From the NCBI RefSeq assembly GCF_028453695.1, contig NC_135782.1:8432001-8496000 (forward strand): 64,000 bases of DNA. Reading direction: 5' to 3'. Below are positions 38,001 to 47,468 of this stretch, piece after piece (the first letter of the stretch is position 1; each line of letters starts with the position of its first letter). The position numbers and the translations under genes were made by a program. The notes under the pieces were generated by a model. The model was not told where the DNA came from, made no database searches, and saw only the letters and a program-made list of their open reading frames with translations. Source of the DNA: Augochlora pura. Lineage: Eukaryota > Arthropoda > Insecta > Hymenoptera > Halictidae.

Positions 38001-38746
38001 TAAATAGTCATTATAAATGAGATATAAGATCGTTCTTGTCACGACACTTGGAAGTAAATGTTCTCTTTAACATGGTTAACAAATCTCAACTATTACAGTA
38101 CTAAACATTTTGAATCTATGAATGATTCAATTTTTTAATTTCTTCCGGATTGTAAACGCATAGAAAATGAGACATGTTATATATGAATTAATAATCTATA
38201 TTATCGACCCGTGGTACCTTTGAGATTACCATATAGTTCTCACAGTTCCGCATTATACGTTGCAATAACGAAAAGATTCGAACGTATAAATCGTATGCGA
38301 GGTAAATTTCGCGGTAACATTTTCGTATAAAATCTCACAACTCTATAAAATCTCAGAAAAATAGAATTTTAGTTTAAACTCACGCGAAACTCGCGCGTTA
38401 ACGCTTTTTTTTGTAGCAATTACTCATTTGTAGCCTAAAATCCGATCTTACCCTACTGTGTTTAACGCGCGATGAACGAATCGATCGTGACGTAAACATT
38501 CGAACGAGTTGCAATTTCATTTTGAATAACTCTTTCAGCAATCCCACGCCCGAGGTAACCAAAGATATTCCCATAAAATGGAAACCGGTGAGAACGGAAG
38601 CTCTCGAGTATCTTTTCATAGGGCAGGATCAAATCGAAATGTCGGCGAACCTTCTTCAAGATAGAATCAACTTCTGGAAGAGTTTGCCGATACGACCAGA
38701 TTTGATCGCGAGCGACGAAGGAACACAGCGAAAAGACGAACTGTAA
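23083..38746 (+). CDS. Secreted carboxylesterase (venom carboxylesterase-6/esterase FE4 type), 8 coding exons
   Basis: Exons by phase: 23083-23289, 26965-27260, 29151-29350, 30958-31154, 35962-36127, 37116-37306, 37650-37936, 38539-38746. Together they give 583 residues with no stop, the usual length for the alpha/beta-hydrolase carboxylesterase family, which hydrolyses carboxylic esters. A hydrophobic leader (about residues 5-22) predicts secretion. The oxyanion-hole motif is LHGCGW (136-140), the nucleophile is in GESAGG (S218), the acid is in TSEEG (E349) and the histidine is in CHADE (H473), so the triad is complete. DEDCLYLNVY (105-114) is the family signature. The second glycine of the usual HGGG is cysteine here, which is unusual. 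Start: the ATG at 23083 follows an acceptor-like TTTTCAG, and an upstream in-frame ATG at 23053 lies before that site. The donor of exon 2 (CAG/gttcgg) is weak but required by phase. The venom role is inferred from homology. Confidence 0.9.
28189..28765. repeat. Three tandem copies of a 192-base unit
   Basis: The landmark CAACAGCTG recurs at 28201, 28393 and 28585, spaced exactly 192 bases. The copies differ by only a few substitutions. The array lies in esterase intron 2 (27261-29150). Each unit ends near TATTAGGTTGTGTAAC, which resembles a mariner terminal sequence. Confidence 0.95.
28800..29095. repeat. Degenerate direct repeat and mariner-like palindrome
   Basis: About 65 bases beginning GCAACTTAGCT at about 28802 recur at about 28988. 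The second copy runs into TTGTGTAATAAGTTCGTTCG, followed by its approximate inverted partner ending ACACAACCTAATA (about 29050-29092). This looks like the fused terminal repeats of a decayed mariner element in esterase intron 2. Confidence 0.55.
30735..30928 (+). repeat. Repeat copy A (right half of a TA-flanked MITE plus flank)
   Basis: About 190 bases nearly identical to 34544-34738. They include the right terminal CACCCTG of the element at 34276-34708 and continue about 28 bases past it (AGAGCCCTTGTAAGTTGAA). The left half of the element is missing here. It lies in esterase intron 3, immediately before exon 4. Confidence 0.9.
31282..31428. mobile_element. Degenerate TTAA-flanked piggyBac-like MITE
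   Basis: The left end TTAACCCTTTGCTTCTCAG and the complement of the right end TTAACGCATTGCTCTCAAG are imperfect inverted repeats bounded by TTAA. The left end resembles that of the element at 13423. It is 147 bases long, lies in esterase intron 4 and is non-coding. Confidence 0.55.
31839..32054. repeat. Four tandem copies of a 54-base unit
   Basis: Units start at 31839, 31893, 31947 and 32001, each beginning TGTAAAGTTAA or a close variant and spaced exactly 54 bases. The copies are about 75-85% alike by eye. The array is in esterase intron 4 and has no coding content. Confidence 0.9.
34276..34708. mobile_element. TA-flanked MITE with CAGGGTG termini
   Basis: The left end CAGGGTGTCCCATTTAAG and the complement of the right end CAGGGTGTTCCATTTAAA are inverted repeats. 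Similarity continues inward for tens of bases (TAGTATTTC...GGGAAGTCA). TA dinucleotides flank both ends. The 433-base element lies in esterase intron 4 and has no transposase. Its right half, plus flank, is duplicated at 30735-30928. Confidence 0.85.
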
Positions 38747-39432
38747 AAAGTAGCTTAGAAACTATGCGAACGAAACAAATAACTGCCGTTATTTTCAAAA
38801 ATATTTTAGTGCCAAGAATTCAACAATGTAACGATCTAATGAAAGATATTTAAATGAATTTCGTGAAAGATACGTGCGTAGACGCGACGTTATATTAATA
38901 TCGGCCGATTGTGTACTATATTAGATTTATCATTTTCATTAATTGTATTGTTAACCATCGGACTACGGGTTATTTTGAGCGTATCTTTAATCTTCAATTA
39001 ATCGCTCAATTTACAAAGATTAAATTGGAATTGCTTTCACGCTAGGAATAACAGTATAATGAATCGACAAAAAGAATTCACAAATATATGTATAAATGAA
39101 GTTGAGAATGGTTAGAATCATCGTCAATTGTATAGTTGCTAGAATGACCCGTCATCCGAGAGTTAAACGACACAACATCTGTGTTACGCAGCCCCATGGA
39201 CGCAAACCTAGAGTTTACAGACTCACGTGTACAATAATTTCTCACAATTTTTTCATTTCGATAAAATCGCAGCAATTATATCGCAAATTCGTTACTACAC
39301 CGTTGTCGACAGCAATTATAATACAATTTTAATCGGGGTAATTAGATTAAGGGACAGTCAACGTAATTCCAAAAGGTTATTTATAATAGCGTAATATCAT
39401 GAACACGAACACACTGCGAACAAATAAACAAG
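38747..39432. other. Esterase 3' flank and acetyltransferase 3' flank
   Basis: This is the space between the convergent ends of the esterase and the - strand acetyltransferase. It should contain both 3' UTRs. I see no clear AATAAA for either and no other feature. Confidence 0.4.
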
Positions 39433-42109
39433 TTATCTCTTTTTCACTTTCTTCTTCTGTTTCTTCTTATCGTTCTTATTGTGTCGTTTCGGTGGTTGTT
39501 TAGCCTCGTCAGCCGGAGGAGGTGCCAACGGCACGACTCTAGGCGGCGGTGGCACGATCGCGGTGCATACCAGAGAATAATTCTCAGTGTGGCATACCTC
39601 GAACCTTTGAAAACTCCGGTGCAGCCAGCCCATGAATTGATACGGGATTTCCGTGTAAACTTCGAATCCCAGTCTTTCGGCTGCAAACGCGACGAGAAAT
39701 CTGTGATACAGCCGCTTTACGGTACTTAGAAAACCGGTCGCCTTTCACTTCATGAAAATCTACCGATCGTTTGCGAGGCACCGTTCGTGAACTCCCCAAC
39801 GCATCCGGAGTTCATCCTGATCGCTCGGGCAATACAGGAACGCACCAACGACGTGCCAACACCTTTGTTCTGATGATGAGACTTCACGCACAGAAGGTCG
39901 ATGTGGATCAGTTTCTCCGCTTCCACGTTTTCGTAAAACAGCGCCTCCGATATAGCGTAAGACCGCACGTTTGCAATTTCACGGATCGCATCTCCTTGGT
40001 TCGGCTGTTTAGAGAACGTTGCAATTTCAATGACAAGAAATCGATATTCTCAACTTTCTACAAAATATTAAGTCCTTGCTGTACTTCAACGTGGCTGTCG
40101 CGTGGTGGAGATGTGTAGTGAGCATCTGTTAAGCGTGAATACTATTCCGGAATCAAATTTCTTTTTGATTGTCATCGATATTTAAAGATTTCAGTAAATG
40201 TAGGCATACAATAAATATATTGGGTTGCCGAAAAAATTCGTAGAGTTCTTGTTTTATAATAACCTGTGTATTAATTGGTAAAGTGAATAAGCTATTCGAA
40301 AGATCTGTTTCGGCTCTACGAAATTTTTATATTTGCTTTTTCGAGTAACTTAACTTTCATGCTCGTTTAGGCTTAGAAATGGAATATCCAGGAAACAAAA
40401 ATCTGCTGTGTTGAGGTAAAAGTTGTCTTTTTTTTTAACTTTGTGAACCATTTTTGTACAGTACGCATTGCAGATATTCCGAGCTGCTTCAATGAAAAGC
40501 TAAGAAAAGCAGATATTGAAAGTGCCTCCTGGACAATCCATTTCTAAGCTTAAAAAATCATGAAAACTTAAATTATTCGAGAAAAGCGAATATATCATTT
40601 TTGCATAGCTGAAAAAGATATTTCGAATGGCTTACTCACTTTTCTAATTGATATAAAAAGTCGTTATGAAACAGAAATAAAAACCAGAACTTCACGAATT
40701 TATTCGCCCACCCAATAAATTATCTTTTTTCTTCTTTGAAAAGATTACAGTCGAAAATGTTCTAATTATTGCAACCATGGAGAAAGCGATACGTTGGTTA
40801 ACCCTTTGCCCTCGATACGATTTTAACTTCAAATCTGAAATAGTTTTTCCACGTTATAAGTATGACTTATTTAGGGACGTTTTATGCATAAAAAAAAAAG
40901 AAACTCAGCCCTGTAATTCAGTTAATATTGCAGCAATTGTTTCTGAAATTTTAAGCAAAAGTATTCGTAATCGTAAGATCACAGGCTGTTATTTTTCACC
41001 TTGAAATTAAATTCCATTTGGTTTCTGTCGAGTTTCGACGCAATCAGCACGCCTACCATTTCATCACTCCCTTCTCGAATAGCGCAGAAGCTAAGCATTT
41101 CCTGCATCTTGGTAAAAATAATGTTTATGCATGTCCTGACTGATGCAACGTCCTCAACCAAATGAACAGCTCTGCACATTGGCTCCGACGAGCAAAAATG
41201 ATCCTGAAACGTTCGAAGGGGTTCAACTAAAGAAAATTTCAAGAAATTCGGGTAACCGCTATGATCATTGATTCGGGGTAAAGGATATCATATGCACTTA
41301 CCGAGAAAAGTTAAGAAACATGTTATACAAATGCATATTCTTGAATGCAACAAATCTTCTTGATATCGTATAAGAAATTTGTATTGTATCAAGGGGAGCA
41401 TCAATTTTATTTTATTTATTTACTTTTATTTCTATTGCCATAATTTCTCTAAACGAAACAATTTTTCAATATAAAAAAATATATATTATGTGCTTCATTA
41501 AAATATGTACCTTTAATTGAACAAAACGTATGTTTATTAAAATGTCGAATTTTACTCAAATGTTAACGACATGTGATATTTCTTAACTTTTATCGGTAAG
41601 CGCAATATCAGGCGAAAATATGAAAAATTGAATACATATTTGAATATATTGTAATAGGTCGACAATAAAAATCATTAGTTATAGAAAGTTAATATTGTAT
41701 TACAAAAATATTTGTAAAACATCGTGAGGCTTCATTGGGCGCTGTCCTACATTGGTCATCTGTTTGCATAGAAAAAGAGCTGTTAAGATTTAGTTTCATT
41801 ATTTTGCGAGACGGTGGATAATTTCGCTAGCTGGGAAAATTAATATCGTATCGTACTATAAAACGAACACGTGATCGATTAGATGGCTTTAACGGGTTAC
41901 GTGTAATGTATACTGTACTTCGAGCAGTAATGTACTAGCACAAAGCGTATTGTTTGCATGAATTTGTCCAGACGAAGGCCGATGATTCGATAACCATTTG
42001 ATTTTCTCTCCCACAGTGTAGCTGCGTCCAAAGACAACGGATGTTTCGGCGGCAGGCTTCCCTTCAACTTACGTTCAGTATATGAACTGAGTTTACGTGG
42101 TTGTGTCAT
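39433..42109 (-). CDS. GNAT-family, arylalkylamine N-acetyltransferase-like protein (copy A), 4 exons
   Basis: Exons in reading order: 42109-41936, 41203-41000, 40004-39764, 39680-39433. They give 288 residues. The last intron is only 83 bases and restores the frame within the conserved GASQ...AERLGFE segment. The acetyl-CoA motif is intact: IDLLCVKS followed by QNKGVG (Q-x-x-G-x-G). GASQ and LGFEVYTEIPY follow, as in insect arylalkylamine N-acetyltransferases, which acetylate dopamine, octopamine, serotonin or related amines. The C-terminus is unusual: a proline-rich stretch (IVPPPPRVVPLAPPP) and then a lysine-rich tail ending KKKVKKR. The protein aligns over its length with the + strand gene at 42925, including a 40-residue exon-3 start of equal length. 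An alternative start ten codons upstream (42139) is in frame. Intron 2 holds a mariner remnant (40220-40715). Confidence 0.82.
40220..40715. mobile_element. Mariner-derived foldback remnant
   Basis: TTGGGTTGCCGAAAAAATTC at the left and the complement of the right end, TTGGGTGGGCGAATAAATTC, are inverted repeats continuing for about 36 bases. Both are flanked by TA. Internal parts are also inverted (GCTTAGAAATGGA near 40372 and its complement near 40545), so the element is nearly palindromic. On the - strand around 40441-40503 a translation with EAARNICNAY resembles the mariner transposase N-terminal region. The 496-base element lies in intron 2 of the - strand acetyltransferase. Confidence 0.8.
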
Positions 42110-42924
42110 CTTTGTTAATGTTTCGAACGGATGGATCAATGTACTCGATATTTTACTTTCGTGATACTAGGTTAGCAAATTTGATGCCTTCGAATTTTGT
42201 GGGGGGCACTTGGACTGCAATCGAATTCCGCGATATGTTCACACGCCTTCGTATTTTTGTTTCCAGCTTCGTTCCAATACGCGCAGATCAAATTATTGAG
42301 ATTATACACACACCCTTTAATAGTACTTAATAATTGTAACCATAATATTTTACGCTCGAATTATTATTTTACTTTTGAATTATATATTACTTTGAAATTA
42401 TACGTTACTTATGGATTATTATTTTACTTATGAATTATTATTTTACTTTCGAATCGTTATTTTACCGTTGATTCGTTATTTCACTCTCGAATAATTATTT
42501 CTCTTTTGATCTGTTAATTTACTTTTCAAGTGATATTGTTCACCGAATTAAACTTGTAAATGGTTCTTTAATTTAACATTTAAATCGCCCAACTACGGAT
42601 CGAACAAATTTTAAATACACTTTTTAGTAGGTCTTTCGTTGTCACAAAGATGCAAAAATCATTTCACAAGAATATACGCAAGGATAGTCGAACAATTATC
42701 TAACACCGTGCCCGCCCCCTCTACCTTTTAAAGGTGTGAAGGCAACCAACGATCGGTACCTTCAATTGTGAAGTAATTTCGCACCGTATCGAATGATTGT
42801 GTCAAAGCTATGAAAATTGTACGTAAGATCTGTGTTATAAATCAAAATTGTTTCAAGACACCTTGTTCGTGTTATCGGGTGAATACAACGGAATCTATTT
42901 TAAATCTGTACATCGGTGGATAAA
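42110..42924. promoter_or_regulatory. Shared intergenic region of two head-to-head acetyltransferases
   Basis: The two paralogous acetyltransferase genes start on opposite strands about 815 bases apart, so this interval should hold both promoters. At about 42350-42525 it contains a degenerate tandem repeat of about 19-20 bases (consensus near GAATTATTATTTTACTT, at least seven units). I see no convincing TATA box. Co-regulation is an inference from the geometry. Confidence 0.45.
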
Positions 42925-45251
42925 ATGGCCGCTCAGGACGAAACCGACGAGTTCAGCTTACAAGTTGACGCGCGAATGAAAGCTCCATTGGTTTGGAATT
43001 CGCTAGCCAACTGCACGATACAGGATCTGAAAGAATCCCAATACGACGAAGTTCTACGTTTGATCAAAGTTTAGCCACGAAAAGGAGCAGCGCACAACGG
43101 CGTACAGTCTCCTGTCGATTTTATCGATCTCTTAATTTATCAGCATTCGTGGATCGCGACACTTTTCTCGATCCAGTCGAAACGCAACGCGAACAGATTC
43201 ATATTTCTTTCAGCACCATTACTTTCGCGAGGAACCTATGTGCAAGGCGTGCTCGCTGCTAGATGATCAATCATCCGTAAACGGCTACCTAGAGCTTGTA
43301 CGAACGTGGATAAAGGACACAATGAGCTTGGTCGCTTGTAGCGTTAAATCCGGTCGCGTGATTGGCGTCGCTGTCACGAGAGTAGATAGTCTTCCCGAAA
43401 AAACGGACGTGTACAATCGCGTACAAGTACGTGTCTCGGTGACATTTTAGACAGCATTTTAATCGGAATCGAGAAGGTATTTCAGCGTTTATACAAGATT
43501 TATTTGTACGCGTTTCAACGACATTTAAACGAAATTTCTTTGGAACGAAAGAAGATAAAATCAGTGTCATTACATGTTCTTAAACGTAGTCGTCTTTAAA
43601 AACGTTGCTTCGCGGTGTCCCTGATTCCGGTCATTCTACTTGTCCGAAACAAAAGTGATTTCAGGCAGAAAATATTTTTCTATTGCTTGAATTTTTGTAT
43701 GCGAATCTAAACGTCGACGCCACAAAATTGCTAACAAAATTATGATTTCGTTCCGTATATTGTCGCAAGCGTACCAAAGTTCAAGAATGTGAAGAACAAA
43801 ACAGATTTCGTAATTACAGTACAAAAGTCGCCGATTGTGATAGTTTACATCGAAGATGATAATATTATTTCACATCTCGTGTTAATGTTCCTTTCGCATC
43901 GCCTTATCGCCGTCTCTCTGCTATCTGTTCATCAACAACTCCGGGTTCTTCACCGACATTTCGCACTCCCTGATCTTCGTTGCTCCATCTTGTCACTTGA
44001 GAAATCGCAAACTCTTCGTTCCGATTCTCATCGCAGGCATCACGGTCGTTATAATTGTCGTAATCGTTTGTTTTTAGTGCTTGGTACCTTCAATAGCTGC
44101 CTCACTTTTCTTAAAACCGACTGCTGTGCCGTTCATTTGTTCTCGGGCATAGTTAACTTTATCGAATATGGTCTATTAAACTTTTTTATTCTTTTATTTT
44201 GTTTACTCTTTAATAACAATATTTGATACGAATTGTTCGTAAAATGTAAAGTTAATGATCGAAAAACAAACAATCATCCGAAAACAAACGGAAAGCACAG
44301 TAATTGGTCATCGTCCCACAATAATCGATAACAGAACTGGATAAAATATTTATATTTGTTTACTAATCTTTGTTATATACGAATCAAAATAGTTTTTTAC
44401 CCCAGTGCGTGTGTCTGTTTCGTATTTTTTTTTACTGTGTTCCCTGCTCTTTCACTTACTGTCTGTCACATTTATAGATCTTATTTATTATTTCTATTTC
44501 TATTTTTATTTTTATCGTTATTCGTCAACCTTTACTATTTTTCTTTTGCATAACAAAGGGCCCTTCCCGTTCGATTCCAACGAAACTAATGTAAACATGA
44601 TCATAGTTTTTATCATGCCTCAAGTAATGCTGAAACGTTAAATTAAAGCAATGATGTTAAATACAGGAATATGAATTTTATTTTCAATACTAACGAATAG
44701 TTCACTGAATCTTGCAGATTTTGGAAGGACGCAAATTAAATAGCATCATGCATCTATTGAACGCGGTGATTGTGCAAACGAACCCGTACGAAAAGCTCGA
44801 AGTGCCAGAGTATTTTCGCATCTATCTCCTCTGCGTGCATCCGTCTTATCAAGAGAAAAGTGTCGAACTAGCGTTATTGGATGCGTGCGTGCAAGTAGCT
44901 AAATCTTTGAAGTTTTCGGCGATCGGAGGCCTATTCACTTCCGGCGCAAGCCAAAAGAATGCCCGCAATGTCGGCTTCACGTTGTTCTCCGAAATACGTT
45001 ACAGTCGATGGATCGTCGACGAGTGTGTAGTTTTCAGCGAACCAGGTCGAGGCAACTATTCGGCAGCTTTCATGGGCATGTTGATACCAGCTGAAGAAGA
45101 GGAGGAAGAAGCGTCGGTGGTTACCGGTGCACCCAGTATTTTCGACAGGGGTATATCTATGAAAAGTGTGTCCCGAATGACCACTCAGTTGCCTAGAAGT
45201 GCCAGTTCAAAATATTTCGCGGTAGAGTCAACGGGAAGCAATGATTCGTAG
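42925..45251 (+). CDS. GNAT-family acetyltransferase-like protein (copy B), degenerate CoA loop, 3 exons
   Basis: Exons 42925-43068, 43214-43426 and 44718-45251 give 296 residues with all junctions in phase 0. It is a paralogue of the - strand gene at 39433-42109: the sequences around RLIKHHYFREEPMC, YLLCVHPSYQ and SGASQKNARNVGF align without large gaps. The acetyl-CoA pyrophosphate loop is altered. Where copy A has Q-N-K-G-V-G this copy has Q-E-K-S-V-E, losing both glycines, so acetyl-CoA binding may be weak or lost. A glutamate run (EEEEEE) and a serine-rich tail follow the domain. The frame is clean, so it is not an obvious pseudogene. The last 39 codons have a decayed duplicate at 51859-51978. 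The intron of copy A inside the GASQ region is absent here. Substrate unknown. Confidence 0.82.
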
Positions 45252-45274
45252 CAACAGCTTAATGTATCTATAGG

Positions 45275-45280
45275 AATAAA
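45275..45280 (+). terminator. Poly(A) signal of acetyltransferase copy B
   Basis: AATAAA lies 24 bases past the stop codon. The same hexamer is conserved after the duplicated relic (52002-52007), which supports its being genuine. Confidence 0.6.
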
Positions 45281-45372
45281 GAATGTTGTGAACTGTAGAA
45301 ATTTTGGAACAAGTTCATACAACGTCTACAAACCAGATGTTCTTACGCTTAAACATGTTTAGGAAAACGCAT

Positions 45373-45378
45373 TTTATT
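45373..45378 (-). terminator. Poly(A) signal of acid phosphatase copy 1
   Basis: AATAAA on the - strand, about 140 bases past the stop. A hexamer at the corresponding place follows copy 2 (52106-52111). The 3' ends of this gene and the + strand acetyltransferase converge within about 265 bases. Confidence 0.55.
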
Positions 45379-45515
45379 GTTAACATCTATTATTAACTTA
45401 TCATTATTATAATAAAATATTTTTAGCTATTCTCGCTCCTGAGAAGTAATTTAAAGTATTCCGATAAGCTGCAGTTTAATTCATTTAATTGTTAAAATTA
45501 ATCTAATTAACTGTC

Positions 45516-47468
45516 TCAATCTAGATTAACTTTCTCTTGATATAATTTGTGTAGATCGTCTTTTGATAGATAATCCCATGCTGAATACATTTCCTCTTTG
45601 GAGGGTAGCACATCGTTCACTAACTCCTTATATTTATCGAACGGGAGGACTTCGCCGTAGCCATCGAACTTGTAAGGTATCAATTCTTTCGTAACTCCGG
45701 TCCAACGGAGCAGCTAAAAATAAATTATGTTATGCGATCTCTAATATTATTTTATAAAGCATGAATTAACATCGGAGCAGCCGAGCTCCAAAAAAGTCAC
45801 CAGTTCGTTCGAGATCCGCGGTTATCGAGTTATCGCGCAAGTTTTGTTAGAAAATCGACCTGAATAAATCATTTTCCTGGAAAAAAAACTTGCACGATTA
45901 ACGTCAAATAAAGAACAACGGATTTAGAGATTTTGGCGAGCTCGATTGTCCTAATGCTATCAAAGTAAATCAAGTTGTCATTTAACGTCAATTACCTTGA
46001 CGAATTCCTTGGTATTTTCGTCGCTCAGTTTTTCGAATATAATCGCCGAACCGTAATTCGGTAGCGCCGGTTCCGTGAAATTGTGTGCTCTAATGAATCC
46101 AGCGATATTCGTCTCGTGTCCGCTGTACAAATAGATTTTCCGCGGTCGTTTCCGATCTTTGTTCAGTTGCACGTTTTCGATAAACGTCTTGACGAGCGGG
46201 CCACCGTTCAAACGTTTCAATTGCGGCGTCTGAGAGCGAATTTCGTATTCGAGCACCACAATGGATTGCAAGGTTTTGATCACTTCCTCTGTACACCACT
46301 CGGGTATCGTCAAATTCATGCTTTTCTGTAAAATTATTTCGGGCACAACTAAGGAAACAACGTGGAAATTGGAGAAATTACTTTAGACACTCGATTGTTA
46401 TTATGATTTCCTACTGGCGACTTAACAAATAACTTAAGAAACAGCCGACTGTACCTGCGAGGATAGGTTGTTATAAACTTGGTACGCTATTGTTACGTTC
46501 ATTCCGTTTATTCCGGTCCGGTCAGCTAGAATCTTCAGAAACGCATCGTATTGCGAAACTTTTCTACGAACTTCTTCCAAATTTCTTGCATCCTTTAGTG
46601 CCTCTAGATATCTGCGAGAAACGTGCATGGATTGCAAACAGTCTACACGATTATTGCTTACTAATCGTTCAAGGTTTTCTGTCGTTACCGATCGCTCGTA
46701 AGTACTTTTTGTTCAGATAAGTGAGAAGGAAATATAACGCTTACATTGTCAAGAAATCTGGCTTCATCAAATAATCTACTGCCTCCGGCATATAGTGTGT
46801 AGGTATCGGCATCCATGGCAGTCTATTGTTCCATGTTTGCGCTGCACTCGGAGGGTAAAGTGCAGCCAAAACTAACTGCAGGGACATCTTTGTCCTATCC
46901 ACATCCGTACTATGAGCGTACACGTCAGTTGGATGGTAAACATCTCCTAAGAATTTGTCATAGCGTTTCCTTAACAATTTTCCGATACTGTATTCGGTCA
47001 TTTTTCCTGTCTGAAAGATATCGTTAATCGCAAATTAAGTAGAATCACATTTATAAGCTTCTGTCTCATTCACACTTTTATAACAATTACATTTGTCAAC
47101 TGTCCGAGTCCCATTGGTTCGTACATCGATAAATCGTTCGTATCCGACGGCCAGAGTTCCTTTTTAAGCGGCGCTCGTTCTCCATGTCTAAACAACTAGA
47201 AGAAGACGAAGAATTCCTTAAAACAAAATCATGTATACGACGATTTCATTTTCGTTTCGATCGAACCGCGATGAAGCGAGATTGGCGTGACGTGGCCGGT
47301 GGAATGATGACATATCGAACGTTATTGTGTTAATTGAAATGATCGATTCAAAGTGAAGTCCGTACTCACCACCTGCACCAGTTCCACCTTCAATTCTCCT
47401 TTCGCTGAATGGTGAAGTATACCTAGTACACAGGCGAATAATATTAAAGTTAAGTTCACACGACTCAT
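45516..47468 (-). CDS. Acph-1: Venom acid phosphatase Acph-1-like, copy 1, 6 exons
   Basis: Exons in reading order: 47468-47370, 47195-47091, 47010-46745, 46611-46455, 46325-45996, 45713-45516. They give 384 residues. The gene belongs to the histidine acid phosphatase family, which hydrolyses phosphomonoesters through a phosphohistidine. The catalytic motif is LFRHGERAP at the start of exon 2, right after a secretory leader (SRVNLTLILFACVLGILHHS). The distal acid/base motif is SGHETNIAG in exon 5, with glutamate where mammalian enzymes have aspartate. N-x-S/T sites such as NLT, NVT and NFT suggest glycosylation. Close relatives are the secreted acid phosphatases of bee venom. The start chosen is the ATG giving a clean signal peptide. 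An in-frame ATG 39 codons upstream (47585) is open and its intervening sequence is conserved in copy 2. It is arranged in tandem with the copy at 52184-54727. Confidence 0.9.

Noticed and set aside
40798..40820. Single TTAACCCTTTGC-type end like those of the TTAA elements
   Set aside because: No matching inverted end was found downstream, so an element cannot be delimited. It may be a truncated copy or chance.
43789..44226. 145-codon open frame on the + strand
   Set aside because: It lies within intron 2 of acetyltransferase copy B, is low in complexity, and skipping it keeps the protein in frame with its paralogue.
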